Origin: Psychrobacter jeotgali
Lineage (GTDB): Bacteria > Pseudomonadota > Gammaproteobacteria > Pseudomonadales > Moraxellaceae
Reading direction: 5' to 3'
NCBI RefSeq assembly: GCF_904846315.1
Contig: NZ_CAJHAF010000001.1
Location: 1,054,001-1,118,000, forward strand
DNA length: 64,000 nucleotides
Part shown: positions 36,669-46,279 of the stretch, in pieces
How the letters are laid out: each line of letters starts with the position of its first letter
How positions within the stretch are numbered: position 1 is the first letter of the stretch
Translations under genes and position numbers: made by a program
The notes under the pieces: generated by a model
The model's database searches: none
Seen by the model: only the letters and a program-made list of their open reading frames with translations
Told to the model about the DNA's origin: nothing

Positions 36669-37715
36669 CTAGTTGATACCTTGCTCTTCCATGGCGTCGT
36701 AGTAACCTCCGATTGCCTGAATACAAGACTGTACTAGTCCCGGACCTCGATAAATAAGGCCCGTATATAACTGTACCATATCAGCGCCGGCTTTAATTTT
36801 TTTCACCGCTTTCTCGCCGCTATCGATGCCACCTACTCCGATCAAAGCGACCTTATCCTCAAGTTGATCCGAGAACTGTTGTAGGATTTGGGTACTGATA
36901 TGGCTGACCGGACGACCTGATAGACCGCCTGTCTGATCGCCATCAATCAAGTCCTCAACCCCCACCCGGCTCAAGGTAGTATTGGTCGCAATCAACCCAT
37001 CAATCTCAAAATCTAACAGTTGCTGTGAGATATAATCGACTTGTAAAGGCTCTAAATCTGGCGCTACCTTTAGCACTAACGGCACATAGAAGCCATACTC
37101 TGTCGCCAGCTGATTATGACGGTTTTTAATAGTATCTAGTAGCTGGGTTAAGGCTTCACCACTTTGTAAATCACGTAGATTTTCGGTATTAGGTGAAGAT
37201 ATATTGATCGTAATATAAGAGGCATGAGGATAAACACGTTCTAAACAATAAATATAATCATCCGCTGCTTGGGCAACCGGAGTGCTGGCATTTTTGCCGA
37301 TATTAATACCGATATTGCCTTTATATTTACAGCGTTTGACATTTTCAACAAGATAATCGACGCCTTGATTATTAAACCCCATGCGATTAATAATGGCATC
37401 GGCTTGTTTGAGCCTAAATAAACGCGGCTTATCATTGCCCATTTGTGGCTTTGGAGTCACCGTACCTATTTCAATAAAGCCAAAGCCCAATTCAGCGAGC
37501 GCATCGATATAATCGCCATTTTTATCAAGTCCCGCCGCCAAACCTACTGGATTGGAGAACTGTAACCCCATACAATCGGTAGGCTGCATGGGCTGACCAT
37601 AAACCAATCCTAAAGCACGGGCTTTATGAGCTTTTTCTAATAAAGACAAAGTCATATCATGGGCGTGCTCTGGGTCCATCTTAAATAAAAACGGGCGAAG
37701 TAAGGCGTAGGACAT
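36669..37715 (-). CDS. pyrD: Dihydroorotate dehydrogenase (quinone), class 2
   Basis: PyrD oxidises dihydroorotate to orotate with quinone as acceptor in pyrimidine synthesis. N-terminal [23 protein letters not shown] is the class 2 membrane-associated helix. FMN and substrate motifs are present: [50 protein letters not shown] with the catalytic Ser, and [11 protein letters not shown]. At 348 residues it has the usual length. The ribosome binding site is weak. Confidence 0.97.
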   Translation of the reverse strand: MSYALLRPFLFKMDPEHAHDMTLSLLEKAHKARALGLVYGQPMQPTDCMGLQFSNPVGLAAGLDKNGDYIDALAELGFGFIEIGTVTPKPQMGNDKPRLFRLKQADAIINRMGFNNQGVDYLVENVKRCKYKGNIGINIGKNASTPVAQAADDYIYCLERVYPHASYITINISSPNTENLRDLQSGEALTQLLDTIKNRHNQLATEYGFYVPLVLKVAPDLEPLQVDYISQQLLDFEIDGLIATNTTLSRVGVEDLIDGDQTGGLSGRPVSHISTQILQQFSDQLEDKVALIGVGGIDSGEKAVKKIKAGADMVQLYTGLIYRGPGLVQSCIQAIGGYYDAMEEQGIN

Positions 37716-37825
37716 AATGACGATAGACTCTGGTTAGAATGTTGAGTGAAGCGCTAAAAAGCGCGGCAATTATAGCAGTTTGATGGACATAAAACTAAAG
37801 CCTTATGACTAAATTTATTACCCTT

Positions 37826-38401
37826 TTAGGGCACAGGGCGATTATCAGTTAAGGCAATCCAGCCGCGTACAATACGGTATAGATGCCAAATAAAGGTAAA
37901 AGCGATAATAAGTAGACCTAAACCTGTTAATACAATCGAACCAATGGCTAAGTTGTTACTTTCCGCTATAACCCCTATTCCCAAACCGCCTACAGCGAAT
38001 AGGATTAGTAAAGCGCCGACAGCGAACAGCACAATACTATACCAAAAGGTCTTAATCTGCCAATCAAAATGAGTAGCGAGCCAAGTATGCTCAGCATCAT
38101 GACGTTTAGCGTAATTCATTACAATAGGCACAATCCACAGCAAACCCGCTGTAAAATAGCTCAAGACATATAATAGATAAGTAAGGTGATTATAAGCGAC
38201 TAAAGAGCGTTGTTTTTTATCAGTTAACAATGGGGTTTGCGGGGCGGCTGAGCCTGATAAAGGATAGATGGACTGCTCATCAACAAAAGGCTGGCTTCTA
38301 AAAGACTCCTGCCTCAAAGCATCGTCATATTCAGTAGGTTTGCTAAGGGGTTGTTGACGACGTGCACGTTCATTAGCTTTAGAATCAGACGAGTTATTCA
38401 T
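37826..38401 (-). CDS. Small membrane protein, DUF4870-like
   Basis: The 191-residue protein has a hydrophilic N-terminal tail of about 75 residues (Gln/Ser/Arg-rich) and four membrane segments (LTYLLYVLSYFTAGLLWIVP, FWYSIVLFAVGALLILFAVG, IVLTGLGLLIIAFTFIWHLY). The domain with HTWLATHFDWQIKTFWYS and a C-terminal YRIVRGWIAL fits DUF4870/Tic20-like proteins. Function unknown. Ribosome binding site AAGGATAATTATT. It lies in a minus-strand run next to gspM. Confidence 0.75.
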   Translation of the reverse strand: MNNSSDSKANERARRQQPLSKPTEYDDALRQESFRSQPFVDEQSIYPLSGSAAPQTPLLTDKKQRSLVAYNHLTYLLYVLSYFTAGLLWIVPIVMNYAKRHDAEHTWLATHFDWQIKTFWYSIVLFAVGALLILFAVGGLGIGVIAESNNLAIGSIVLTGLGLLIIAFTFIWHLYRIVRGWIALTDNRPVP

Positions 38402-38535
38402 AATAATTATCCTTAAACTGGCACGTAACTAACATTTATAACTGACAGCGATACCAATCATAGGTGCTCGGTAGTGGCTTCTATGCTTTTAATTGTGGCA
38501 CGCTACCCTATTTTCAAGATACTCAGCAGAGCAAA

Positions 38536-39084
38536 CTAAAAGGCAACCGCCGCTTGTACTGCGATTTGTTTGGTGATTAAATCTTGCTGCATGGTTAATT
38601 GAGTGAGCTGTAAGCCTTGCTGTTGCAGTTCGCTAAGTGCTGCACTGACTACCGCTTGGCTATTATGATTAAAGCTCAGTTGTACGGTGTCATTAGTAGC
38701 GATAACTTGAGCATCATTAATACCCGAATCGTTCAATAAGGTGCTTACCCTGCTGGCTGGAGGCAGTGCCACCATACTATCAGTATTAGCCGTATTGAGT
38801 GCACTATTATCAATATTAGCTGCTTGCGCTCGCAACCAAAAATAATCAGCAACCTGCTGTTGATAATCTGCCTTACTGCTTTGGGCAGCTTGATGTATGC
38901 TATAACCCCCATAGCCGCCGACAAATAGCAGTAAAAACACCATAAGTAAGCTTAACGCCAGCTGATCACGAGGCGCTAAAGCTTGCCAGCGTGACCACAG
39001 CAACTGCTGATAACTATGCATCTGTGCGAATAACGCATTTTCCGCTGGTCTATTACTTTTAGCTCGAGGCGAGAGTATCTTCAT
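38536..39084 (-). CDS. gspM: Type II secretion system protein GspM
   Basis: GspM is an inner-membrane platform component of the type II secretion machine. The 182-residue protein has a cytoplasmic N-tail, one membrane segment (LALSLLMVFLLLFVGGYGGY), a short helical region with Arg (DYFWLRAQA) and a C-terminal ferredoxin-like domain (VSTLLNDSGINDAQVI, VVSAALSELQQQGLQL). It follows gspL after 42 nt, the standard L-M order, but no other gsp gene lies in the window. Confidence 0.88.
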   Translation of the reverse strand: MKILSPRAKSNRPAENALFAQMHSYQQLLWSRWQALAPRDQLALSLLMVFLLLFVGGYGGYSIHQAAQSSKADYQQQVADYFWLRAQAANIDNSALNTANTDSMVALPPASRVSTLLNDSGINDAQVIATNDTVQLSFNHNSQAVVSAALSELQQQGLQLTQLTMQQDLITKQIAVQAAVAF

Positions 39085-39126
39085 GGCTTGACCTTGGCGT
39101 AATCGCTACGGTTATCTAATATACAA

Positions 39127-40533
39127 TTAAGAGGCTAGTTGGCTACTTTCATTATTATCTTTATCTATGATATTTACTGTAATTTGTCCACTAAACTGCC
39201 CTTGCTCATTACTATTTACTCGCTCCAAAGTTGCCGCTATCCCTTGATCTAGCAAAGTATTGGTAAATTGATCAAGACTATTACGATCTGCTGCAATTAA
39301 AGTAAAGCTAAGCGCTGTAGGCTGCATAACCAACGCCTGCGCTTGTAATGAAGATTGTTTAATCAGCGGCGATATACGTGCCAGCATTGCCAAATGTGAC
39401 GACGAATTTTGGCTATCGCTACGCAGCTTGGGTTGTAATTGAGTTTGTAGTTTTGTACGAGGATTGAGGGGCTCATTGGGGAACCAAGACTGATATTGAG
39501 CTGCAATCGCAGTTTGGGTGGAGGTAGCCGCCTGCTGGTAACGATACCACTGGACGCTATCGGTTACTATTTGCAGCACTAATGCTGATAACGCTACCAT
39601 CATCGCTACCTTTAGGTAAGATGATATTTGAGAGCTGGATGACTTAGTAAAAAAGTTAAGCGCATGGCGCTCAGGATGCTCAATCGGTATTGGCACCGCA
39701 GATAGCGTAGTTAGCAATATCTGCTGCGCGCTCATCAAAGCTACTATCTCTGTCACTGTATTTTGCGTATCGTCAGTGGTTAATTCAGCATTTAACAAAT
39801 TTGCTTTTTGTAGGCTTAACGAAGCACTGTTATTGATATTGGTGTTGATATTACTACCGCTATTATCAAAACTCTCATCTGATAAATGAGGCAATTCTTC
39901 AATAGCGGGGACTCTACAAACCTCGCTTAAATGTGGTAAACGCTCAAGGATTAAAGGCAAGTAGCTGACCGCTAACCCTTGGTAAAGCGATTGTCTCAAT
40001 AGCGTCGTATAGCTATCACGGTAGAGGACGATTTGTTGACCTGCCCCTTCCTCTGGTGACGGCAATAGTAGGAAATCTGGTAGTAAAGCGCTGATATTTA
40101 AACCCACCAGTGCTGCACTTTGTTGCCAAGTTTCAATATCACTTTTTGCGAGCGCATATAGATAGTAGTTATTAAGACTACCAGTTTGACGAACGGCTAG
40201 CTGCTCAACAGCAGTAAGGGAGTTTTCTTCAAATAAATACTGCTTGCCGCTGGTGCCAAGTTGTTTGAGCTGAGTGGCGTTAAGCTCGGTATCAACTTGC
40301 AGAGCATAAGTAGAGGGGAAATACAGACATATGGTTTTGTGGCTATTATTTTTGTAGTAGCCTTTTTTTGCACTGATATTATCATTGGTATTAGCGCTGA
40401 CATGAGCACTAACATGATTGGTGAAATAAGTATCGTATAACTGCTGCCAATTATCGACGGTTTGCCACTGTTTGCTATCGGCATGCCATACCGCCAAAGG
40501 ACTGTTCTGCGCTCTTAACCAAACCTGTAACAC
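39127..40533 (-). CDS. gspL: Type II secretion system protein GspL
   Basis: GspL links the cytoplasmic ATPase GspE to the inner-membrane platform. The 468-residue protein has an actin-like cytoplasmic half (ICLYFPSTYALQVDTEL, LNISALLPDFLLLP), an Asn-rich insert around residues 215-235, one membrane segment (LKVAMMVALSALVLQIVTD at about 305-323) and a periplasmic ferredoxin-like domain (SLQAQALVMQPTALSFTLIA). The start is GTG with AAGGA 9 nt upstream. Confidence 0.88.
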   Translation of the reverse strand: MLQVWLRAQNSPLAVWHADSKQWQTVDNWQQLYDTYFTNHVSAHVSANTNDNISAKKGYYKNNSHKTICLYFPSTYALQVDTELNATQLKQLGTSGKQYLFEENSLTAVEQLAVRQTGSLNNYYLYALAKSDIETWQQSAALVGLNISALLPDFLLLPSPEEGAGQQIVLYRDSYTTLLRQSLYQGLAVSYLPLILERLPHLSEVCRVPAIEELPHLSDESFDNSGSNINTNINNSASLSLQKANLLNAELTTDDTQNTVTEIVALMSAQQILLTTLSAVPIPIEHPERHALNFFTKSSSSQISSYLKVAMMVALSALVLQIVTDSVQWYRYQQAATSTQTAIAAQYQSWFPNEPLNPRTKLQTQLQPKLRSDSQNSSSHLAMLARISPLIKQSSLQAQALVMQPTALSFTLIAADRNSLDQFTNTLLDQGIAATLERVNSNEQGQFSGQITVNIIDKDNNESSQLAS

Positions 40534-40718
40534 TAAGGGTGTCCTTATCCGTTAAATTCTGTTTTTAAAACCGCATAAATTCACACAGCCTATGGTGAGC
40601 ATCTACTTGTGAGCTGTTATAGCTTCTATAAGAATAGTCCTTATAATAGACGAATCTAGCAGCCAATTATAGGAGTTTTAGCTCAATCATTAGCAACCCC
40701 CTAATTACTCTGCTGCAT

Positions 40719-41177
40719 TTATCTCGTCTGATCAGGTACAAAGCGCTTAATTTCTTTAGCCATATCTGACATGACAAATTCCATCTCAAACACTCGTGCT
40801 TCTGCCAATGCAAAAGCTTCTGGGCTGTCACCGGTCAGTAAGCTTGCGAGATTAGCTACGATAGGCATATGACAAACTACGACCAAACATTGCGCATCGA
40901 TATTAGCCAGCACAGCTAACGCATTCTGCGCACTATCAGAAGGTGTAATATTATCTTGTACGCTAGCAGGTATATTTGGCATACGTGATTGCAGCTCAGC
41001 TAAGGTTTGCTGCGCTCTATCATAGGGACTCACCACAAACTGATCGGGCTGATAATGCTCAGCGATATAAGCTGCAGTTTGAGACGCTTGCTGTACACCG
41101 AAATCTGTCAGCTGACGGGCGCTATCAGGGTGGGTTTCATTCTCTGCTTGTCCATGGCGCATTAATATTATTTTCAT
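40719..41177 (-). CDS. sixA: Phosphohistidine phosphatase SixA
   Basis: The 152-residue histidine phosphatase has the RHG motif (IILMRHGQAENET) and the second catalytic His in CLVVVCHMPIVANLASLL. SixA removes phosphate from histidine in phosphorelay or PTS proteins. The ribosome binding site AAGGAGTGTT is good. It sits downstream of gpsA (49-nt gap) and may be co-transcribed with it. Confidence 0.92.
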   Translation of the reverse strand: MKIILMRHGQAENETHPDSARQLTDFGVQQASQTAAYIAEHYQPDQFVVSPYDRAQQTLAELQSRMPNIPASVQDNITPSDSAQNALAVLANIDAQCLVVVCHMPIVANLASLLTGDSPEAFALAEARVFEMEFVMSDMAKEIKRFVPDQTR

Positions 41178-41226
41178 AACACTCCTTAATAATTGAGGTT
41201 AATTTTTATATTATTTATTTACCCAT

Positions 41227-42543
41227 TTATTTATCATTTTTTTGGTTAAGGGAATCATCAGATAGCTGGTCAGACTCAGCACCCGATGATTGCATATGAG
41301 CACTAAGTGCAGCATTACTATGATCATGTGGCATGACAAATTCAACGTCACTACGGAATCCGGCTTCCATCAAGTGTAAGGCAACGCCAAGCGCCGCCTT
41401 ATCTTCGTAAATAACCGCATAGAGCGCATGCGTAATCGGCATATAGATGCCTGCTTTACTGGCTTTTTCATGAACTTGTTGAATAGTATTTACCCCTTCA
41501 GCGGTTTGACCCAGCTTTTTTACTGCCGCATCAATGCTCATGCCGCGGCCAAGCATGTTACCAATGCGATAGTTACGGCTAAGCTCTGAGCTACAGGTCG
41601 CATATAAATCGCCAACCCCTGACAAACCTAAAAAGGTTAGCGGATTAGCGCCTTCCTCGAGTCCAAAGCGGCTCATTTCTGCTAAAGCACGGGTCAGCAG
41701 CATAGCTTTGGTATTCTCGCCCACTTCATAAGCAGCCGCCATACCCATAGCAATGGCATAGATGTTTTTAAGAGCGCCGCCAAGCTCGACACCGCGAATA
41801 TCATCGCTGGCAAACACTCGGAAAAAAGCACTGTGTAATGCCGCTTGTACTGCATGCCGCAGAGGCTCTGAGCTACTGGCAATAACCGTCGCAGATGGCA
41901 TATTTTTCATAATCTCTACAGCGAGATTAGGTCCTGACATCACACCAAAATTTACTTCTGGCAACTCATCTTTGATGATGTCACTCATTAATGCAAACGT
42001 ATCTTTTTCCATCCCTTTGGTTAGCGAAACAATGGACTGTCCGGTGATAAAAGGAGCAATATTTCTAAGGGTTTCGCGAAAGGCAGAGCTGGGTACAGCT
42101 AAGAAAATAATATCTTTATCTTTGATAGAGGCTTCTAAATCATGACTATACTTAAGACGATCATCAAGCTTATAGCCGGGTAAATACTGCTTGTTCATGC
42201 GTAATTTTGCCATAGACTTAACCGTGCGCTTATTACGCACCCAAAGGGTAGCATCACAGCCGTTACGTGCTGCTAAGTTTGCCATGGCGGTACCGAAGCT
42301 GCCCCCACCTAAAAAAGCTAAGCGCAGTTTGGTAGGATTTTTATGGATTTTATCCATATTTTTGGCAACGGCAGCTTCAACACTACTGGGATCAAGTTTT
42401 TTACGATTGAGACCTGATCTGGTAGCACGTTCAATGATACTGGCTAATAGGCCTTGTTTTTCAGTACTATTATCTTCGATTTCATTAATATCATTATTAA
42501 TATCATTTTCGTTAGAGTCTTGATCATTTGTTGAGCTAGTCAT
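41227..42543 (-). CDS. gpsA: Glycerol-3-phosphate dehydrogenase [NAD(P)+] GpsA with N-terminal extension
   Basis: GpsA reduces dihydroxyacetone phosphate to sn-glycerol 3-phosphate for phospholipid synthesis. The nucleotide motif LAFLGGGSFGTAMANLAA starts near residue 76. VSLTKGMEKDT, GVMSGPNLAVEI, GGALKNIYAIAMGMA with the catalytic Lys, and GLSGVGDLYATC follow. The protein is 438 residues against 339 in E. coli. The extra sequence is a first about 72 residues that are acidic and Asn-rich and a C-terminal tail of about 30. The start is supported by AGGGACAG upstream. Confidence 0.96.
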   Translation of the reverse strand: MTSSTNDQDSNENDINNDINEIEDNSTEKQGLLASIIERATRSGLNRKKLDPSSVEAAVAKNMDKIHKNPTKLRLAFLGGGSFGTAMANLAARNGCDATLWVRNKRTVKSMAKLRMNKQYLPGYKLDDRLKYSHDLEASIKDKDIIFLAVPSSAFRETLRNIAPFITGQSIVSLTKGMEKDTFALMSDIIKDELPEVNFGVMSGPNLAVEIMKNMPSATVIASSSEPLRHAVQAALHSAFFRVFASDDIRGVELGGALKNIYAIAMGMAAAYEVGENTKAMLLTRALAEMSRFGLEEGANPLTFLGLSGVGDLYATCSSELSRNYRIGNMLGRGMSIDAAVKKLGQTAEGVNTIQQVHEKASKAGIYMPITHALYAVIYEDKAALGVALHLMEAGFRSDVEFVMPHDHSNAALSAHMQSSGAESDQLSDDSLNQKNDK

Positions 42544-42686
42544 TTCTATCTGTCCCTGTTAAGCGAATTATATTATGTTACTTAATTATATTGGTTAAGA
42601 GCTTTTACAGCCATTACAAAATAGCTTCTATCAATACTCAATATAGAACTATTTTCATAACTTTAGCGCTAAATATTTCATTTCAT

Positions 42687-43340
42687 TTAGGATTTAAAGC
42701 TAATTAAGGACTCGATATCCATTGGTTTTCGAGCAGGACTCTCAGTAGGGCTGGTGCCAGTATAAACAAAAGCAGTGACATAATCATCCACGCCCACTCC
42801 AAAATATGCTTTGACTGCAGGCTCATTACACAATAAACCAGTACGCCATACGCTACTGAAACCTTGCGCTTTTAACGCTAAAATAAGATTCTGTACTGCT
42901 GCACCTGCACTTAACATTTGTTCAAAAGGTGGTACTTTTTTATGCTCTTGCATCTGAGTAACCACTGTAATGATTGTCGGTGCTCGCATAGGCAAGTTAG
43001 CAGTCTTTTTGCGAGTTTTATCAGACAGCTCCTCGCCTTCTGTAGCCGCTTTTGCTTCCGCAGCCTCGAGTAAAGCCTGACCGAACGCTTTACGGGCATC
43101 ACCTTCAGTGACAATAAAGCGCCATGGACGTAGCTTTTTGTGATCAGGTGCGGTCGCCGCACAGCTTATTGCTGTCTTTATTTGATTGTGCGTGGGTGCA
43201 GGAGCTTCAAGATTACCAATACTGCGTCTTGATTTAATCCAATTAATCCGCTGCTCGCCCATATTATCCATTTTATTTGGTTGGCTTTCCTGCTTATTAT
43301 CTATTAACTCATTGTTATTATTATCTAGTTTTTTATTCAT
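42687..43340 (-). CDS. Nitroreductase family protein (YdjA-like)
   Basis: The 217-residue protein has an FMN-binding nitroreductase fold: SRRSIGNLEAPAPT, CAATAPDHKKLRPWRFIV, FEQMLSAGAAVQNLILALKAQGF and SVWRTGLLC. The KLRPW variant and short length match the YdjA subfamily. The substrate is unknown. The first about 30 residues are Asn-rich and extra, but AAGGA is well placed for this start. Confidence 0.88.
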   Translation of the reverse strand: MNKKLDNNNNELIDNKQESQPNKMDNMGEQRINWIKSRRSIGNLEAPAPTHNQIKTAISCAATAPDHKKLRPWRFIVTEGDARKAFGQALLEAAEAKAATEGEELSDKTRKKTANLPMRAPTIITVVTQMQEHKKVPPFEQMLSAGAAVQNLILALKAQGFSSVWRTGLLCNEPAVKAYFGVGVDDYVTAFVYTGTSPTESPARKPMDIESLISFKS

Positions 43341-43404
43341 TATCTATCCTTGCTGGTTTTCTGCTATTATCATCGGTTAATAATCGTTGCTCAGCTTCAA
43401 TAAG

Positions 43405-44523
43405 CTAAGCGGCATCAGTGTCCTCAACCCGATGTTCCATCTTCAGATAATCCTCTGACTGCATCTCAAGCAAGCGTGAGCGGGTACGCTCTATCTCAAA
43501 CGCTAGTTTTTCACCTTGATAAAGCTCCAAAATAGACTGTTGGGCTCTAACCAGTAGCTTGACTCTACGATCATAAAACTCATCTACCAGATAAATAAAA
43601 CGCCGAGTAGGATCGCGCATCTCATCACTTAAAGCGGGTACAGCGTTGACCAATACAGTATTAAACTGTTTGGCAATTTCAATAAAGTCTGCGGCTGAAC
43701 GTGGTTCCATACATAAATGACGGAAGTCGCAAAACAGTATATCTTCGGTACGTGCGTTAATTTTAATTTCACGGCCGTTGATGACAATGGGCTCATTACT
43801 AATTTTTTGGTTATTAGACAAGCTAGCAAAGCGGTTAGCGAGCCAGTGATGATTCTCTTTAGTCATTGGCGACTTATAAAGCTCCGCTTGCTGCAAAACC
43901 CGCAGTCGATAGTCAATACCTGAATCGATATTCATCACCGTAGTGTGTTTTTCCAGCTCTGCAATAGCGGGCATAAAACGATCTCGGTGCAAACCATCTT
44001 TGTATAATCCTGACGGCTCAATATTCGAAGTCGCTACTAAGGTCACACCACGATTAAACAGCATGGTAAATAAATCACCCAAAATCATCGCATCAGAGAC
44101 ATTAGAGACAAAGAATTCGTCAAAACAAATAATAATCGCTTCGTTATAAATAATATCAGCTACTTTTTCGAGTGGGTCACTCTGTCCTTGTAAGGCGTTG
44201 AGTTCACTATGAACACGCTGCATAAAATGATGGAAATGTTGACGCATTTTACGCTCAATAATCAACGACTCATAAAACATATCCATCATCCAAGTCTTAC
44301 CACGGCCTACTCCACCCCACATATATAGGCCTTTTGGCGCTTCAGGCTTAGATTTTAAAAAGCTAAAAAAGCCTTTTTTCTGTTCTACAGTATTATTAAG
44401 CTGATGATAGAGATCATCAAGGTAGCTCATGGCCTGATATTGCTGCTCATCCCTCGTAAAATCATCGGTGCTAATAGCTTGTTCATAGCGCTGCAATGGT
44501 GATAATGACATAGTATGACTCAT
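43405..44523 (-). CDS. zapE: Cell division protein ZapE (AFG1-like ATPase)
   Basis: The 372-residue AAA-type ATPase has Walker A in LYMWGGVGRGKTWMMDMFY, Walker B in IICFDEFFVSNVSDAMIL, and FVATSNIEP-type sensor sequence (LVATSNIEPSGLYKDGLHR). ZapE modulates FtsZ rings under stress in E. coli. The sequence covers the whole domain. The start codon choice (ATG 44523, or 44511) is uncertain because no ribosome binding site is visible. Confidence 0.94.
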   Translation of the reverse strand: MSHTMSLSPLQRYEQAISTDDFTRDEQQYQAMSYLDDLYHQLNNTVEQKKGFFSFLKSKPEAPKGLYMWGGVGRGKTWMMDMFYESLIIERKMRQHFHHFMQRVHSELNALQGQSDPLEKVADIIYNEAIIICFDEFFVSNVSDAMILGDLFTMLFNRGVTLVATSNIEPSGLYKDGLHRDRFMPAIAELEKHTTVMNIDSGIDYRLRVLQQAELYKSPMTKENHHWLANRFASLSNNQKISNEPIVINGREIKINARTEDILFCDFRHLCMEPRSAADFIEIAKQFNTVLVNAVPALSDEMRDPTRRFIYLVDEFYDRRVKLLVRAQQSILELYQGEKLAFEIERTRSRLLEMQSEDYLKMEHRVEDTDAA

Positions 44524-44660
44524 TTTTATAAAGATAAAATTAATAGGGGGAATTTATGAAAACCGGAACCAAAAATCTTGGTAAACATTTTTCTTTGAGC
44601 ACTTTTTCCAAAAGCTGTTGCTGAAAGCCGTTTTTTGAGAGGTACAGTGTAGTTAGTTAG

Positions 44661-45314
44661 CTATTGTTTAAAACTATGCTGCTCTAATAATTGTTTAAGC
44701 TCAGACAAGCGCCCATGGAAAAAGTGTCCTGCGCCCTCAACGATACTGACTTCAATACCCAGCTTTTCTGCAAAATCTTGCATACTAGCAGGGTCAATAA
44801 CCTTATCAGCATCACCGTAAATCTCAAAAGTTTTCTCGACTGGCAAGCTCAAGTCGCCGGTATCATTCTTTTCTACTGAGGGCGAAATAAGCGCCACATT
44901 GGCAATTTCAAAATCATCCAAACCCCATATATGAGGCGTTATCATGACTTGCTCAGCTGCCCGTGCGATTACATAGCCACCAAAGGAGAATCCACCAAGC
45001 CATAACTTACGAGCATTGGTTTGGGCACTAATCCATTGTAACACGGTCATAGCATCGATGACTTCACCTTCAGCGTAGTCGTGCTCACCTGTCGACTGCC
45101 CTACACCGCGAAAGTTAAAACGCACCGCATGCATACCGTTATCACGGGCAAAACGGTACATGGTGGTCACCACCTTATTATTCATCGTGCCTTCATATAA
45201 AGGATTAGGATGGCATAACAACGCGACCGTATCGGTATTAGGATCATTTGGGTTGTCTTGCTGCCATAATGCGTCAACTTCGAGCACGCCGGCAGGAGCA
45301 GGAATTAAGGTCAT
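44661..45314 (-). CDS. Alpha/beta hydrolase, dienelactone-hydrolase-like
   Basis: The 217-residue protein has an oxyanion-type HPNPLYEGTMNNKVV, FRGVGQSTGEHDYAEG, the nucleophile elbow GFSFGG, an acid in YGDADKVID and a C-terminal His in GAGHFFHG. This is the cytoplasmic YsgA/KANL3-like hydrolase group often called alpha/beta hydrolase of unknown substrate. The start lacks a ribosome binding site. It heads the minus-strand run, divergent from a lipoprotein gene. Confidence 0.87.
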   Translation of the reverse strand: MTLIPAPAGVLEVDALWQQDNPNDPNTDTVALLCHPNPLYEGTMNNKVVTTMYRFARDNGMHAVRFNFRGVGQSTGEHDYAEGEVIDAMTVLQWISAQTNARKLWLGGFSFGGYVIARAAEQVMITPHIWGLDDFEIANVALISPSVEKNDTGDLSLPVEKTFEIYGDADKVIDPASMQDFAEKLGIEVSIVEGAGHFFHGRLSELKQLLEQHSFKQ

Positions 45315-45638
45315 AGTTTTAGAGACTGTAGAGTATTTGACCCAATTATCCTAGATATAGTTTATATTTCAAGTTATTTGCTGTTTATATCACTCATAAT
45401 CGCCAATAACTGTGATTGAAATAATTTTTATTAAATGAATTGCTTTTGAATTATATAAGATATTAAAACTATTAAGGCAATATAGAGGTAACACCGCATA
45501 CAATAACGCTGTAGACGTTAGGACCATAAACCAGTTAAGTTTACAATAATTATTAACTATCCTTTGCTATTAATGGATATTGTTATACTTATGATCTTTT
45601 ACATTCTAATCTACACTTAATTCATTGAGGAGTCAGCT
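45315..45638. other. Divergent promoter region
   Basis: This 324-base AT-rich spacer lies between the minus-strand hydrolase and the plus-strand lipoprotein gene. It presumably contains both promoters. No other feature was seen. Confidence 0.4.
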
Positions 45639-46019
45639 ATGGCTGTTTTTAATAAAACTTTTAATAAAACCCTTTTTTTAACTGGTGCCCTAGCTACAGC
45701 ATTGACCTTGAGCGCTTGTCAAAGCACGCCATCATCACCCGTTATTCAGCGTGACAATGCTACCTATGAGACCACAGGCTTAGGTGCTACCAAGGTAAAA
45801 GCTCAGCAAAATGCTATCGATAGCGCCAACAAAGCTTGCCGAGGCAAACAAGTCATTGTTCTCAATGATAAAGTGGTTTATAACGGTATTTTGAATGAGC
45901 GTACTGATCGGATGATTGGACAAGTCGGCTCAGTAGTTGGTTCAGTATTTGGTACTGGCTCACCAAACTTGTCTCGTGATGATGACTATGAATACACGAT
46001 TAACTTTCGTTGCCAGTAA
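45639..46019 (+). CDS. Small lipoprotein of unknown function
   Basis: The 126-residue protein has a lipoprotein signal with lipobox LSAC (Cys about residue 27). The mature part has a short Ser/Pro linker, then KVKAQQNAIDSANKACRGKQVIVLNDKVVYNG, a glycine-rich stretch (GQVGSVVGSVFGTG) and a C-terminal strand. Two mature cysteines (ACRG and the penultimate FRCQ) could form a disulfide. I do not recognise a named family. The ribosome binding site GAGGAGTCAGCT is strong. Confidence 0.8.
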   Translation: MAVFNKTFNKTLFLTGALATALTLSACQSTPSSPVIQRDNATYETTGLGATKVKAQQNAIDSANKACRGKQVIVLNDKVVYNGILNERTDRMIGQVGSVVGSVFGTGSPNLSRDDDYEYTINFRCQ

Positions 46020-46279
46020 TGGTAACTATCAAACGGCTACTTAATACTTAACTCCTGTTCAAGCTTTATTTAAACCTCATAAAATAATGGCTAGCCAATG
46101 AGATTGCATCAAGTAACTTGATAGCACCTTGTTGGCTTTGCTTTTTGTAAGAGCGCTTTTAGGGTAAACTACGCTATCAGTCTATTTGGACTTTAACCAA
46201 TGACAAGCTTTGTAAGCAGTTTCTAATTTATATAAGTCATATTAGCCACATTCACTTTTTACATTCTTGGTCTAAAATT

